Source of the DNA: Colius striatus
Lineage: Eukaryota; Chordata; Aves; Coliiformes; Coliidae
Length of the DNA stretch: 64,000 nt
Assembly: GCF_028858725.1 (NCBI RefSeq)
Contig: NC_084760.1
Coordinates: 93,989,867 to 94,053,866, forward strand
Direction of reading: 5' to 3'
This document shows, piece by piece, positions 1 through 13,383 of this stretch; the first letter of the stretch is position 1, and every line of letters begins with the position of its first letter. A program made the position numbers and the translations under genes. The notes below the pieces were generated by a model that did no database searches, was not told where the DNA came from, and worked only from the letters and a program-made list of their open reading frames with translations.

Positions 1-1246
1 CACTACAGAACTGGTTGCTTTTGGTGGCATTTTTTGACTGAAAAAAATGTTTACATCATGTAATTTTTGCTAATGTCCATTTCTGCTGAAGGGAGGAACA
101 CTTGCACAGCATGTTTTTCAACCTTGTGATGCTTCTGAGGCTTGCACAACTTGCTACCTTCTGTAGACTGCCTGGAAAGAATTTGTGATCCCCTAGCAGT
201 GCAGAGACCCATATTGAAAAAGCTTAATGCAAGTTTTCAACTAACTCTAGCTGTGCTTCGTAGCTGTTTTGATGCTTCTTTAGCTAAGGACCCTATAGTG
301 GAAGATCCAAGTAAAACAAACAAGACCTGGCTCTGTGCGAGGTGGCTGCTCAATTCAAAGAGAAAAGGAAGTTTTCAAGAACAAATTCAATGCAAAGGAG
401 TGTTATGCCTTTCCCACTTTTATGACTCATCAGAAATCTTATGGGACAGGACACTGAAATACAGGAAAGGCATCAGCACTTGGGTAGAGCCTGCACCACT
501 GTTAATAGGTGGCGTGAGTGATAACTGATCTTCTCAAACTTGAACACTGGGATTACTGATCTGGGCTTTCTTCCAATGAAATGATGCAGAGCTATGAGCT
601 TTGCCTGAAGAACCTGCATGAAACATGAGCTATGCCACCATTACCTTACACAGAGAAAGTGACCACAGATGTTAGGTTTGAAGTATCAGGTCAGGCTGAT
701 GCACTCAGAAGTTCACTAAGAGATTCTGTGCTATTCATTAGACCCATTTAGTGTCCCAATATTTCCAGACTGCCCACTGCAATGAGGAACCTGGTGACAA
801 CGGCTCCTAAGCCAAAGCCAGTCCAGCATTAGATATAGGAAGCCTGGACAGTGCAATAAACCTGCTAGGTCAGCTGGAAAGAAACTAGGTTGACTGCCAT
901 GATAATCTTGCCTATGGCTCATCAATAAGTCACTGAAAGCAAGTGTTTCTGCAAAGCAGATAGGTATTCATTGACTCCTTCTGATGAAATCTGTTCCACT
1001 GGGAAATACTGGACTGTGACACCCGTACTGCTGACCTTGTCAGCAACCTTCCCTGAAAACAGTTAAAGTCTCTATAAGCAGATTGCAAATTGAGTCCAAA
1101 GGGACACTGGTAAAGTCATGCTGCATCTCTGAAAGGCTCCTACTAGCATTTCTGTCTACAACTTGTACAACTTGAGGCAAAACTCATATGTAGTCCCTTT
1201 GGTTTTCACTACTGTCATTTGTAAGAGAACTAAACTCAGGACTTAC
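1..1246 (-). other. EHD3: EHD3 intron 3, 5' part
   Basis: This is intronic sequence following the exon 3 donor (minus-strand GTAAGT at 1246-1241). No further EHD3 exon is visible here. The next expected exon, beginning GYDFAAVLEWF in the family, must lie before position 1. The short open frames in it have no recognisable protein signature. Confidence 0.8.
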
Positions 1247-1344
1247 CTCTGCTAATTCTCTGTTTTTCTCCAGAAAGGATTCCTGGCGTATCAATGACAC
1301 TGATGCTCTCTAACACAGGATTAGGCAGCTGGGCACAAACAAAC
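1247..1344 (-). CDS. EHD3: EHD3 coding exon 3 (98 nt)
   Basis: The minus-strand reading starts after the acceptor ACATAG and ends before the donor GTAAGT. It encodes residues 136-167, [18 protein letters not shown] followed by [14 protein letters not shown], completing the codon for R135 and giving the first base of G168. DTPG at 153-156 is the G3/switch II motif of the GTPase fold. The exon is too short for simple open-reading-frame detection. It was found by matching the minus strand to the known continuation of the EHD family. Confidence 0.95.
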
Positions 1345-4300
1345 CTATGTGAAAACAAATGTGTTTAAAATCAAAGCAACAGGTATTTATGATGTGCTGA
1401 ACATCACAAGCAGCATAGGACAAGCCAGGTTCTGGTCTCGTTTGAAAGTCTTCCATTAGAGCTTGCAGCTAACGTTGATTTAAAATAAATGAGAACTAAG
1501 TATTTTCTCTGACTATTTTGCTGCTTCTGGAACATGGGTTTCAGTCATGACCTATGGCAGGTTTTTTTTATGTGGCCCCCAAATTGTGAATAGTTAATAA
1601 AAATGTGGAAATCCAAATACTTTAATTTGCTGTTCAGATTAATTTAAGAATTCCCCTGCAGAGTCCTGAACTCAAGTGAACTGAAATAACTTGGTTAAAA
1701 AACCCCATAAACATCAGCAATGTTGTAGTATTTCAGATATTAAGTATTTCGCTCTTTCAGATGTGATCTTAGAGAAAATGTGCTCTTCTAGCACCATGGA
1801 AATCCTAAAGCAGAGGCAATGTGAGATCTCAAGAGGTCGTTTGGTTTATCATCCTGCCTCAAGGCAAGATCAATCAGATGTATGTCTAAAGTGTAATAAT
1901 GCAGACTCCCCAATATTTGCTGGGAGTCTACTCCTTTATTTAATTATCCTTACAGTAAAACCACTCTTTCTTCATGTCTAATCTCTATGTCCCCTGCTAC
2001 AATGCCTTTTAGTCTCATACACAGTAGATGTTGAAAATGATTTATTTCTGTTTTCTTGTCACAATGTATACTATTATCATCGTGTCTCTCCTCAGTCATT
2101 TTTCTCTAAAGAAAACACTTTGAGGTTGTTTCCTCCCCCCGCCCCCTCCCCCCCAATCTCTTTCAGTTCTATCTTGCTGCCTTTCCAGCTCATTTCTAAA
2201 TCCCTGAAGACTCAGGCAACTTTCCTTTGGATCCTTTCAAACTGCTCCATGTACTTCTTCAGGCATTATGCCTCAAGCTGACGTGGTACTCCAGCTGTGA
2301 CCTTTACCAGTGGTTAACAGAGTGGATGGATTGCTCCTTATCTTTTACATATGACAGTTCTGTTTATATATCTCACTAAGATATTTGCTTTTTTAACAGC
2401 AATATGACACTGTTGACTTAATTCACTTTGTAATTCACTCCTCTGCTGCTCCATTTCTGTGTAATTGCTCTTTAGGTAGTTGCTCCCCATCTTGTATCTC
2501 TGCAAATCACTGCCTAAGAGGAGTAACTTGTGCTTTTTCTTAGTGGGTTGCAGCTCATCTATTTCAGTTGTTGGTAACAGCAAAGGACAGTAAAAGCCTA
2601 TCTGGTTACATGGCTCCCTGTAGAATTTCATGGATAGTCTTTTTGTGACAGCATTGCAGGCAGCTAAAAAAAAAGTCTGTGTTTATGTACACATGCATAT
2701 TAATAGGGTGGTGTGACATCCAAGCATAAAAAAACATGTTACTGTGGGAGGAGGCAGAACCACATAAAGGATGGGGGTTGGTACAAGGGCCACTACATGC
2801 AATCAAGGCAGACAGAGTTGCAGCACTCTGGCTGGTTCTGCTGAAGTCCCTGCAGCTAGAAACTCCTCCAGGCTATGCTACAGCCTCAACCCAATGTCTC
2901 TACTCGTATGACTCCAAGAAGAATCTGACAAGAGTTAATCCTTATGGGTTAGACAAGCGTCTTCTCTCCTAAGCTGTCAGCTGCTTCAGATCATGTATTA
3001 CAGCCTTTCTCTCTCCTACATTCAAAGCTTGGCAACAGAGAGCATTTCTGAATGTTGAACACCTCATGAAGAAGCAGGGGGCTGGCTTGATTCTCCTGTT
3101 GAGTACCAGGTACAGGAGCAAGAAAAATTGGCTCAGGAGATCACGTTGTTCCTCTGTCCTACCAGCCCAGGTTTACTGCCCCCTGTTGCAGCCCTGAGCA
3201 TTCTTTGTGGTCTAACATTAAATGATTCAGGCAGGGGGATTTTCCACCAGTTTCTCCAGTGAAAGTACTCCCCTAGGAGATGTCTGATACCTGGTCAGAG
3301 GCCAACGTGAGCACATTCTGGCTCTGCTGGTAAGTTTGATATGGCTGCTGCCTTCCTGCTGTCCCAGCAGAACTGCAGGACCTCAGGGAGTATGACCTAA
3401 TTCTGTCTGGGGCCATATGAAAGGAAAAATATGGAGCCAAACCAGACTTTCACTACCCCTACAAGCAGACCGCAAGAGTGAAGAAGGAACACGTTATCCA
3501 TGTGCAGGACCAACATAAAAGCAGGACCAACTCTACCTTAGCTTCCCAGAACCGACTTGGGGTTGGGAGGAACCTTGTAGCCATGCCAACATGATATGAA
3601 AGTAATGGCTGAGATTCCTGATTTTGCTCCAGGACCTTTGTGCCAAACAAGTCTTCCTGAAAATGAGGTGTAATCTGTAATCTCTCTGCTGGGATCCCTC
3701 CCAAGCTGGGGTACTGCCAGCCAAGTTGGAGTGAGGAAAACAAACCTTTCTCTCAATACCCAGGAACAACCTGGGGCATGGAGAGGTGGGCAACAGACAG
3801 GGTACTGCAGAGCTGCTACCCTCCTTCCTGCCACAGGCAACTTGTCAACCTTATCTCTGCCTTAAGAAAGTAGGGGCAGGTGCTGGGAATGGAGAAAGGA
3901 GATAGGCTCTGAAAAGCACAATTAACTGCTGTCTTCTAGCCAAATTCTGACTCTTCCCTTGCTTCCTACCAGCTGAAGGCTGGATGCTCATTCATTCTGC
4001 TCCTCCACTTAGCTCCCCTGGAGCAGCAGGCTCTGCATCCCCAAGGACAAAGCTCCATGGGCTGCCACCTCTTAGCCAAGAGCAGCACAGTGTGAATGCT
4101 ACTGCTTTGTGTGGCTCTGTTCCTTTCCCCTGGTGCCTGTAGGCAATCCTTACCTTGAACTACACACAGGTAAAGCAGAATTGGCTACAGTCACTGTCTT
4201 AGTTCAGAGCTAAATTTTCTGCTCATAGCCTCCTAGCTGATGTCGGTGCCTTAGCATACACCGAGCAGCAGCAAGATATGTACAAGACAGAGACATCTCT

Positions 4301-7300
4301 GCATCGTCTCTTGCCAAGAGGCTGGTCCCACAACAGGGCTAAGCATGGGTGGTTTGATCCAGTCCAGTGGGTGCACCCTGCCTTATGTCTGCTAAATTTC
4401 GAGCCCTCTGGGTCAATTCTTGCATGTGCTTCATCTCTTAACTAGTTGGATGTGTGACAGTCACATTTCTGAGCTAGCCCTGCTTAGCATGCCCATTTAG
4501 AAATGATTATCCCTTTTTTTATTTGTCATCAGAAAATGAGTTAATTAACTGCAGTAGCTACTCTGTGCATTGCTGGATGGACTGCACTGCTGCTGTTGAA
4601 ATACTGCTGTGCCTCTTTGCCCTGCTGTCCTCACAAGCAATTACTTGGCTTTTTCCTCACACAAGAAGGAAGAGTAGCAGGAGAGTAACAAGCACAGCAT
4701 GACCCAGTGAACGAGGCTGCTGGATGCAGATTCCTCACTGTATGAAGAGCAGATTGCATGCAGAACACATAAATCAGTCCAGTTCAGGACTGTGCTTTTC
4801 TGCCCTCCACATATGGCCCTTTTTACTCCTGATATTGCTTCTCCTCTGTAGTGAAATGACTACCAGCTGTGGTGGTTCTTGGCTATCATCAGAGCTGCTC
4901 CAAATGATGTTCTCTTCATCTACTACTTCCCCACTCCAGGCAGGAGACCTGTTAGTTTCTTAGGGAAAACTCACCTTCCTCCCCTGGTGTAAGAAATGGG
5001 TAGTCACCCAACCTAACTGTTAGCCAGGTACAGATGTTCTGGGTCCTATAAAATATTCAAAACGTCTCACAGTCTCTCTGGTACAGAATCATGTTGATGT
5101 ATTTGAACAACGTGACATGTAATGATCAGATATTTCTTCCACAGTCACAATGAGGCACTGTGAGGTTCTCTAGCTAATAGCAACTCCAGCTAGGTCCCTC
5201 TTCCCCCCGTGCATTGCTGCAGGTCCTTTCCCTGCCTCATAGCAGCCTACACCAGCACTCTTGTCTGTGCTTACAGGAGATGCAGCACTCTGGCCAACCA
5301 CTCTCCAAGCTCAGAAGTTAGAAAAGGTGCAAAAGCCCAGCTTTCTTCGTGGTTTAGCTGAGCAGCTGCCATGTTTGCAGTATCTCCCACACTGTGTTTG
5401 CAGGGAAGGTGTCAATGACGGGTGTAGTCAGGCAGTTTGTTCCCATCTGCCTGCTGTAGCACAGTTTGTGCTCATCTAGGATATGGGTGTGTGCTGCTGG
5501 CTTCCTGCAACGCCTAGATCCAAAACTCAGTATGGCTGGGCTAGGTCTAAGGGTTGGGAAAGGTTACATTTCTCATCTCAGAGCTACCCTTCAACCCTCC
5601 TGCTACCTTTTTCTTTTCAAAGAGAAAGACATTAGAACTGTCATCAGCTTGCACCTGATGTATAAGCATCAGAATGGAACCTGGTTTTATTACAACAAGG
5701 GATATTCAAGCAATGTTTAAAATGCAAAAAAGCAAAAATGTGCACATTGTGCCACTTCCACCTCTCCACTGACTTCAGTGGCTACATGTGGTTAGACTAT
5801 TTAGTTTCAGGGAACTGAACTGGTTGCAGAATGGAAGAAGCAAGAAATATAAAAGCAAGGGAAAGCAAAGTTTATTACATATACCTTGTACCTCTAGACT
5901 CCTACGTGATGAGCTATGCTGTAGTTTTGGTTTGTTCAAGTAGAATGAAGGTTTGTTCCACTTGAATTTGTTAATTCCCCCTTCGGTGAGCTACTTATGT
6001 GTACCTGGTAGGTCTGGAACAGCTTTGCATCAGTCCCATGGAAAGGGCAAAATAAGAAGAATAATGTAATGCCTTGTCCCTTTTAAATTGCTAGCTGTGA
6101 TGCTCATTAGGTTCTAGCTGTATTCTCCAGAGCAACTAAGTTTGTGAGTACTGACCTGTTCAAAAAGGCATTGCCAAAGGCATTGAGTTTCCTGAACGGT
6201 TTTTTGGGATCCACCACCAATGCGTTTCCAGGAACGATTCCTTCCACATCTCCTTGCATAACTGCTATAAAGGAGTCAGTTGTAGGCTCTGGTCCAATCC
6301 TCATCCCTGGGAAATCCTGCTCCAGCAGGTACCTGTAGGCGAAAAAGCAGGGTGTGGGCATGAGACGTGCTGCCTAAGTCCCAAATGAGTTGCACTGAAG
6401 ATTGCAATGTAATTATGTAGCTCAAGAGTATGGATCCTTCCAAGATTATTTTTAGCATCGTCACTGAATCATTTGATAAATGTCATGGTAGGTTTTCTAC
6501 TTAGGATCTCCACATTGAAAGCTTTCTTATTTAAGATGGATTAAGAAATAGAGATGATTCTAGCTGCTGGGAAGAGATTCTCATCACGTTTGATCATTTT
6601 GTGTATTTGAATGCTCAAGACATTTGGAACAGACTTAGCATAGTTAAGTAAGAACTGCAATCACAGAGTTAATCCCCATACCTTACTAGCCTTTGGTGCC
6701 AATATCAATTACTTCACTGTTGCTCATTTCAGCACACTCATTCAACTAATATGCTTAGCCTGCAGTCCAAATCAGTCCCTCAAATGCCAGCTTCTCCTGT
6801 ACTTGACTGTTGAAATCTCAAGGCTCCCTTCTTGTGTGCTCATGCATTGCAGCTACAGGCCTGCATTACAAACTCCTCGAGCATATTGAGCACTAAGCAT
6901 GTGGGTGGCAGAGTATATACCAATATTTGTTATCAAGCTAACGAGCAGAGTAAGCACAGCATTCCTTATTTCCCAAGCCTCTGGCAGCCTCTCTGAAGGT
7001 ATACTCTGGCCAATTCCAGGGAAAGATAGTCACGCACAGGGCTGGCAATGCATCCTGACTTACACTACCAAATTCAAGGTGGGTCAATCGAACGCACGCA
7101 ACAGCTCCTTTTGGCTCATGAAAGAGCCAAAGGCCATCACTGATATCAGGTCTGTGTTTAGGAGTGTAAAAAACATCCCATCTGCTGCTCCTGTGCTGAA
7201 AACTGAGACTACTGCATCCATATAGCTTGCAAAAAGTAGCTAGAACTGGTCTAGCCCACAGTATGAGATAGTGTCAGGCTACCTGACCTGGTGATAAGCT

Positions 7301-10300
7301 CTGGATTGTTACAGGGGGAATCAGCTGACTGCTAAGTTATGGAAGTTGGTATAATATTGTGTTGCTCCTTGCTAGCTGATAGCTGCCACTTCCTCTTCCG
7401 TTGCTTTGGCCTAATCTTTAGCAGGTAGAAAGTAGAAGTAGAAAGATAAATACAGAATTGCTGTCACGTTAAAAGTAGACTCAGGAGATGAGGCAAAAGG
7501 AAATGAGAAAGGCTGAGGATTTTTCATAACTAAGACCAGTGTGTTTAACAACCAGTAGTGGTTCACTCAGTTGAGTCTTGTCAGAGAGGGTAGGTTCCTA
7601 TGTGAAGGTCTACAGGACCACCTGCTTAAAGTCTTGAAACAGAATAATGGTGAAAGCAGGAACCCCCAAAAGTTAAGAGGTAATCATCACCCAGTGTTTG
7701 AGGGACAACAAAAAGTTGGCCGTGTTCAGCAGAGATACTTATTGACACCATGGCAGCAAATGCATCTTTGACTCCCAATGAGAAAGGCCAAATCAACTGG
7801 ATCTAGAGGCAAAACAAGCAAATGCAAACATAGGACACACTGCAAATCGCTGCTACTTATCTGACTTAGTACACATCAATAACGAGAATGGCTGCAGCAA
7901 GAACAACTCCGGCAACAATGTCCATAATTCCCTTAGGGGCTGACCACTTCCTTTACTGGTATTTTATCATGTATTTTCTTCTGTCTTTCATCCAAAGTGA
8001 TTTCCAAGTCCTGTGCTCAGAATCAGAATGCCACCAGAAGTGACTTAATGAGAGTAACTCCAAGATGAAACAGAAGCTTTTTAGCAGTTCCCCAAAAATG
8101 AAATAATCCAGGAAGGATGCCAGGAAAGGAACAGCCCTCTGACCCCCAATACTAGACTGAATAGATCCTATCTACCTAAAGCCTATGTAGATGTTTCTTT
8201 AAACTTTCCTATAAAGCAAGTCATTATTTAACAAAAGCAGACTGCAGCCACTGCTGGTATGTGTCACCTTCGTGGCACCTACAGTAATTTCTCTCTAGCT
8301 TGAAGCAGCTGAGAACAAGGAGGAGCTACTTTTCTCCCACCAAGGGCCCTGTAAACTATCATATGAAAGTTCTTGGCGCTGTTTCCTGGAAAACTCTTTA
8401 CACCAAGACAACCATTTGCTAGGTTAGAAGCCACTTGGCCAGGCTCTGGAAACTAAGCTCAGGGCTGCTGGATGGCAATTCAAAAGTGTTATCCCCTGAT
8501 GAACATTGCTGTGACACTAGTCACTGCTATTGGCTTTTGGTCTGACACAGTGTGTTTAAGAATGATATACAGATAGATGGGCATTCTCTGAATCCATAGA
8601 CAAATATTTGAGTTCTCCTCTTGCAAGTACCAAAGAGAAACAGGTAATGATAACAATTGTCAAAATGCAACAAATGAAGTGCTTTTGAAAAACATTTCTT
8701 ATTCCCAATGCCAAGTCACAGCCTTGCCAAAATAGCCTGCTTATTTTTTTACAAGTTTGAGATGCACATGTAATATGATAGCTTTTAAGCAACAGAAGAA
8801 AAAATACCTGGGGTTTTATTTGCCATTTGTAGACAAAAGCTTCCAAGAAAGTCTAAAAGCAAAAATCCTGCATATAATAGCAATGCTCCTCCTTCAGCCA
8901 GGTTCCTCTAAAGAATTTTATCACAACTCCACTCAGTTAATGTTTCAAAGCACTTCTGTGTTTACTTCTTGTATAAGACTTAAACCCCGCCCCCCCCCCA
9001 AAATCCCATCAAAAGCACTCTCATACAGAAGTGGCTACAAGCCAGTGTTAATTGACTTTACATGCAACAAGTGGAATGAAATCAGAGAGATGAAGACTTG
9101 CTCTGCCTAGTATCATAGTATCTATTTTAAGTAAGGCCTCTCTGGGAGACTCAGGTACATTGTGCAGCAGGGTGTCTACAGCACAAGAACCTCATTGTGT
9201 GCGGACAAATACAAGGGAATTTATTGATGCTGTCTGACGGGGGAAGGCACTTCTGCTACCAGAGGCAGCCTTTGTCACTGCCTAACAGAAGCAAGCTAGA
9301 GAACACATGCAGCTATCACATTTATGGGGATTTCAGGGAGAGAAGAGCAAACAATAGCCATGGAAAACACCAACCAACAGTGAGCAATCTCCCTGGCCAG
9401 TGCAACGTGCCTTACTCTGAGCTGCTGAGCACCTTTAAGGGCCTGGGATAGTGACCTCCATCAGGCTGGGAAAGCCTGCAAAGAGTGCCAGGAAAGAAGT
9501 GAATGGGGATTTTTAATGACCAATATGCTTTTTTGAGCAGTGTCTGGAGTTGGTATGCATCTGGGAACTTCCCCATTTCAGGCTTGTCCCTGCTCCTGCT
9601 AGGAGAGGGACAAGGCCAGGAAAGCTGCATTAGTGCCAGTCTGGCTTGAGGTGCCCTTTTTCCCAGGCATGTTTGGAGCAGTGTAGGATGCAGGTGAGGA
9701 GATTCAGGCTCTCTGGGCACGAGTGCTGCAGGATGTGCGGGAAGGGGCTGTTTGCCCATGATGAGTCATGCAGAAGCCACGCAGGATGCTGTTGAGTGTG
9801 GCAGCAGAGGTGATGCAGAGTGGGAAAGGGAAGAAGGGCAGAGCAGGAGGAAATGGTGACAACTGCCTGGTGCAGGCAGAGATGAAAGGTTCAGGGCCAC
9901 AGTAGGAGGTCACACCAGAGCTCTGCGTGTAGCCTGTGACAAACAGTCTGGAGAGGCCAGGACGTGTAAATGATTAGCTGTAGGAGGAAGGGGTGGCTAC
10001 GCCAGAAAAGCAACCCATGTTGACAGTTAGTAGGGTTCTGTCAGGCTTGTTTATTTTATTAGCAGGATGGCTGGACAGAAGCCAGGATTATTTTTAGAAA
10101 AGGCCACAGAATCTAAGTTAATTAGGAGAGTAATGTTCTGTCCTGCACCCCCACCCTGCTACAGGAAACATAAAAAGCAATAACGTTAAAGGCAGGCTCC
10201 AGTGACATCCTGCTGTGGCTGTCAGATACTCCCAGGTAGAAGTATTGCCTTGTTCTTGCCATCATAGCTTTTCAGACCTTGGCCCTGCAGAAAAGCCTCA

Positions 10301-13300
10301 GCCAAACATATGCTGAGGAAAAAAACAAAAAAGCGAATTAGCAAGAAGAGAGGACCAGCAGGAATGGAAAAGCTGCAGTTAGCAAGGCTACATCTTTCAC
10401 ATTACAAAACAAGGCTCGGTTCTGTGGGTCCCTGAAAGCAGGGAAGTGCTGGTTCTACTGAAAACAAGCCAGCGCCCTGGTCTTGCTTCACTGGCTTTGA
10501 TCCACACCACTCGCCTCTCTCCTCCCCACTTCAGTCTCTAGGAATGCATCTCACTGCTGACCTTGACTATATTCTTTCTGCTATCAGTTCCTGACAACAC
10601 TGCAGCCTCACTGCAATATACTGCAGCTTAGGTGCTTCAGAGCCTTGCATTTATTCCTTGTTTCACATCAGATTCCTCACAAAGAAAGATAGATGTTTGG
10701 GAGGTATTAGCACCTCCTCAGGTGGTATTATCACCCACCTCAGGTAGGTGACCACAGTCCTTTGAGTTTTTTTAATTGTGTACTACTATCCAGGCAAACT
10801 GGGACTGAGTTCATTCCACCCAAGTGTTTAGTGGCACCAAGTCATCTCCCTAAATTGCATGGCCATACAAGCAGGATGCAATGTACAAGTGGTATGGATA
10901 CCTAAGGGTAACACTAATTACCTCCTATCCTGACAAGATTACGGGGGAATATGTCTAGAGGCTGATTCTTACTCCACTCTACTGCCAAGACATAATGGTT
11001 GTCTCCCCTCCCACTTCCTCCCCCAGTCCCCTTTAACCCCTCCCTGATCTCAGTTTTAGCTCCCACAATAACTCTGGAATGATAATCTGGTGCTTATCCC
11101 AGCTCTCTAATGACCAAGTGCCTGCAATCTCACACTGGAAGCCTACCACCAAGCAATGGTTTTCTGGCACCTCCCACCCTTGGTTGGACACATACTGGAG
11201 CAAGAGAGCTTCACATTCCTCCTACTATTAGAGACTCTGAGGCTCTCCAAGAGTTCTCAACTTTTACCTTCTTATCCACCATTTTACACATAGAAGACTC
11301 TGCCTCCCTGGAAGACATTCTCAAGTCCAGTCTGCACTCCCATGAAGCTTAAGTTCCTAGTCATTTCTGCTTGACCACAGTCCCTAGGTAGGCTCATCCC
11401 AGCCTTGTACACAGGGATTGTTGGGATGACACAAGCATGAAAGAAATGCAGTGGTCAAAGAGGATAAGCTCAGCTTGCTGACAGCAAGGAGGTTGCTGCC
11501 ATCCCACATGAGTGAAGACTCAATCTTCTTCTGCATGGAACGTGCTTTAGGTACCCAAACTTCTTGCCAAAGGAGCTCAGGCTTACAGAAAAACAGACTT
11601 ACTGAACAGAGCGGCAAAGGCGGGGAGTGTGTGGTAACAACAGCATGCAGGTGAGACTGCAGGGAAACACTCATTCTGGCAATGCAGAGAGAAGCATTAG
11701 GAAGAGATGCTTTAGTTACACTGCCAGCAATCTCGAGAATGGATGGATATTCAGCAACGCCCTCACGTTCAGGAGAAGTTCTGCTTGGAATGTTAGTAAC
11801 GCAGAGGAGAGGACAGAAAAAAAAGCCTTTCAAATAGGTTTGGTACTAACTCAAAGAACAAAAATCCAGGGTGGAACCAGACAGCTATGCTATCCAAGCT
11901 AGCCTCTCTAATTTTTAGAGGAGCAACTCCCTTTTCAACTACGTGCCAAATGCTTCTTAGGGTCATTCGTGACCCTTCACCACCTACCTGACTTGCTCAC
12001 ACAAGAAAAGCCTTTTTACTCTTAAACTTTGTTTGCCAGCTCCATGACAAGGTAGCAAAAAGTGTATTCTGTTCCTGGCTCCTGGCTGGGGCACGTTACA
12101 GCAGGAATATTACAGCACACAACCCTGCGTTTCCCAAGGTCACTCCTTAAGAGGTACAGTCAATTTGATTTACCTCTCCCTACTCTCCACAACTCCCTCC
12201 TCCACCAAGAAATACTGGTAGAACAAAGAGGTTGGCTGCTGTGGCTTGTGTCCAGATTTACACTGGGGTAATTCCGCAGATTTCAACACAGCCACACCAG
12301 AAAAAGGCTGGAATTTAACACTAAGCTTATGAATCACATAGGAAACACAGACAGCACAGCTTCAGCTATAATCCCAAGAGAAAGGCTGCTGAAAGTTGAA
12401 CTAGCAGTGTGGCTGAACAGAGATCCCTGCAATCAAGTCCAACTGGAAAGTTTAACCCTCTCTGTGACACTTTCACATCAAGCCTGCTGCTGGCAGCAGT
12501 CCTTTCTTCCCAGTTAGGCACAAACCTGCTGCTCCTATCAAAGGGGGACACCGTTAAAACAGAGCTCACTTTTGGAGCCCTGAAGATGGGCAGGTCTCTC
12601 TTGTGCACACACACCCCAAGTACGTTTCTCAAACTAGGCTCCAAGACAGCATTGCCTTTGGCCACAGTGCAGAGAAAGATAGACAAGCCTGAGACGTTGA
12701 CCATGCAAACCCAAGCAACCCACTTTAAGGTTCCCTAGGCCCCACCACCCAACGGCTACATCAAGGTGAAAAGCACGGCTGTTAAAGGGACTACCCTGAC
12801 CCAAGCAGTCACGGAGATACCCTGCATGAGGCTTCCTGCAGCCTTTGCACTTTGAACAGACAAGAGGACCCCGAGTGACTCACATCTCCACACTAATGCC
12901 TCAGCCCTGGGCTACTTTTTGCCACGTCGGTGTTTCATGGGACATCTTACACCACCACGTCCTTGAGAAGGAACACGCAAAGTTTGAGTGGAGATGGCTC
13001 TTCAATTGAAAGCTGTTGACGGGCACAGAGAGGGAAACAGAAGCGGGATCCAGGCACGGCACAGGCAGCAGACATCCCTTCAGCCCCACCACAGCCCACA
13101 GGCGCCGAGGGTACGGGTACACTCAGGAGGGAGAGAGGTGGTCGACTAGGCTTTACCTGATGAAGGTGGTCTTCCCAGTGGAGTACTGCCCCACGAGGAG
13201 CACCATGGGCTTGTTGTCGAAGTCAGCATCCTCCAGGGCCGGCGAGTGGAACTCGTGGAACTTATAGTGCTCTTCCAGCGGGAGCAGCTTGGTTTTGTAG

Positions 13301-13383
13301 AGCTTTTTCAGGCCATCGCTAACCGTCTGAAACACCTCGGGGTCCTTCCTCCGGCGGTCGTCGGTGCCCAGCCAGCTGAACAT
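1247..13383 (-). CDS. EHD3: EHD3, EH domain-containing protein 3 (5' part, three coding exons)
   Basis: The coding join on the minus strand is 13383-13157, 6332-6156 and 1344-1247; the rest of the gene lies beyond position 1. EHD proteins are dynamin-like ATPases that oligomerise on membranes and shape tubular recycling endosomes. EHD3 acts in early-endosome-to-recycling and endosome-to-Golgi traffic. The 167 visible residues hold the N-terminal region and the start of the G domain: the P-loop GQYSTGKT at residues 65-72 and the DTPG (G3) motif at 153-156. The C-terminal helical region and EH domain are not in the window. Assignment to EHD3 rather than EHD1 or EHD4 rests on [18 protein letters not shown] at the start and on [10 protein letters not shown] and [12 protein letters not shown] in exon 2, which follow the EHD3 version. 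The neighbours CAPN14 and GALNT14 agree. Junctions at residues 76, 135 and 168 keep frame. Confidence 0.96.
2132..2154. repeat. C-rich low-complexity tract
   Basis: Nearly pure cytosine tract (C6, C5 and C7 runs separated by single G or T). The minus strand, which is the EHD3 pre-mRNA sense, is therefore G-rich and could form a G-quadruplex in the intron. It is also a likely place for slippage or sequencing error. Confidence 0.8.
2170..2560 (-). repeat. Degenerate ancient CR1-like LINE remnant
   Basis: The stretch resembles the complement of old CR1 3' sequence. Phrases such as ACTCCAGCTGTGACC, the run-on through TATTTGCTTTTTTAACAGC, GACACTGTTGACTTAATTCA and CCCCATCTTGTATCTCTGCA follow the order seen in CR1 copies in birds. 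It is strongly diverged, the borders are approximate, and a repeat-library search would be needed to confirm it. Confidence 0.4.
6156..6332 (-). CDS. EHD3: EHD3 coding exon 2 (177 nt)
   Basis: On the minus strand the exon follows the acceptor CCTACAG at 6339-6333 and ends before the donor GTCAGT at 6155-6150. It completes R76, encodes residues 77-134 ([20 protein letters not shown] at the start, [11 protein letters not shown] at the end) and gives two bases of R135. TTDS at about residues 94-97 lies in the switch I region of the EHD nucleotide-binding fold. [12 protein letters not shown] is the paralogue-diagnostic stretch and follows EHD3. Confidence 0.97.
6333..13156 (-). other. EHD3: EHD3 intron 1
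   Basis: This 6.8 kb intron separates coding exons 1 and 2, with donor GTAAAG at 13156-13151. No exon, RNA gene or clear LINE copy is recognised in it. It holds a C10 run at 8990-8999. The open frames at 9.4-9.9 kb, 11.1-11.9 kb and 12.3-12.7 kb overlap on both strands, have no recognisable motif, and are taken as chance. Confidence 0.8.
8990..8999. repeat. C10 homopolymer
   Basis: A run of ten cytosines, preceded by CCCCG and followed by AAAAT, inside EHD3 intron 1. No function is visible. Confidence 0.85.
13157..13383 (-). CDS. EHD3: EHD3 coding exon 1 (227 nt) with start codon
   Basis: The initiator ATG is the complement of CAT at 13381-13383, in the context CCCAAGATGT with A at -3. The exon encodes residues 1-75 plus two bases of R76 and ends before the donor GTAAAG. 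It begins [19 protein letters not shown], contains the family signature [18 protein letters not shown], and carries the ATP-binding P-loop GQYSTGKT at residues 65-72. The frame stays open upstream to 13419, but that position is a GTG codon, so the MFSW methionine is the start. Confidence 0.97.

Larger units (their letters stand above)
1345..6155 (-). other. EHD3: EHD3 intron 2
   Basis: This is a 4.8 kb intron between coding exons 2 and 3. Apart from a C-rich tract near 2.14 kb and a degenerate LINE-like stretch near 2.2-2.5 kb, I see nothing recognisable. Open frames around 2.3-2.8 kb and 3.5-3.8 kb lack family motifs and splice support. Confidence 0.8.
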
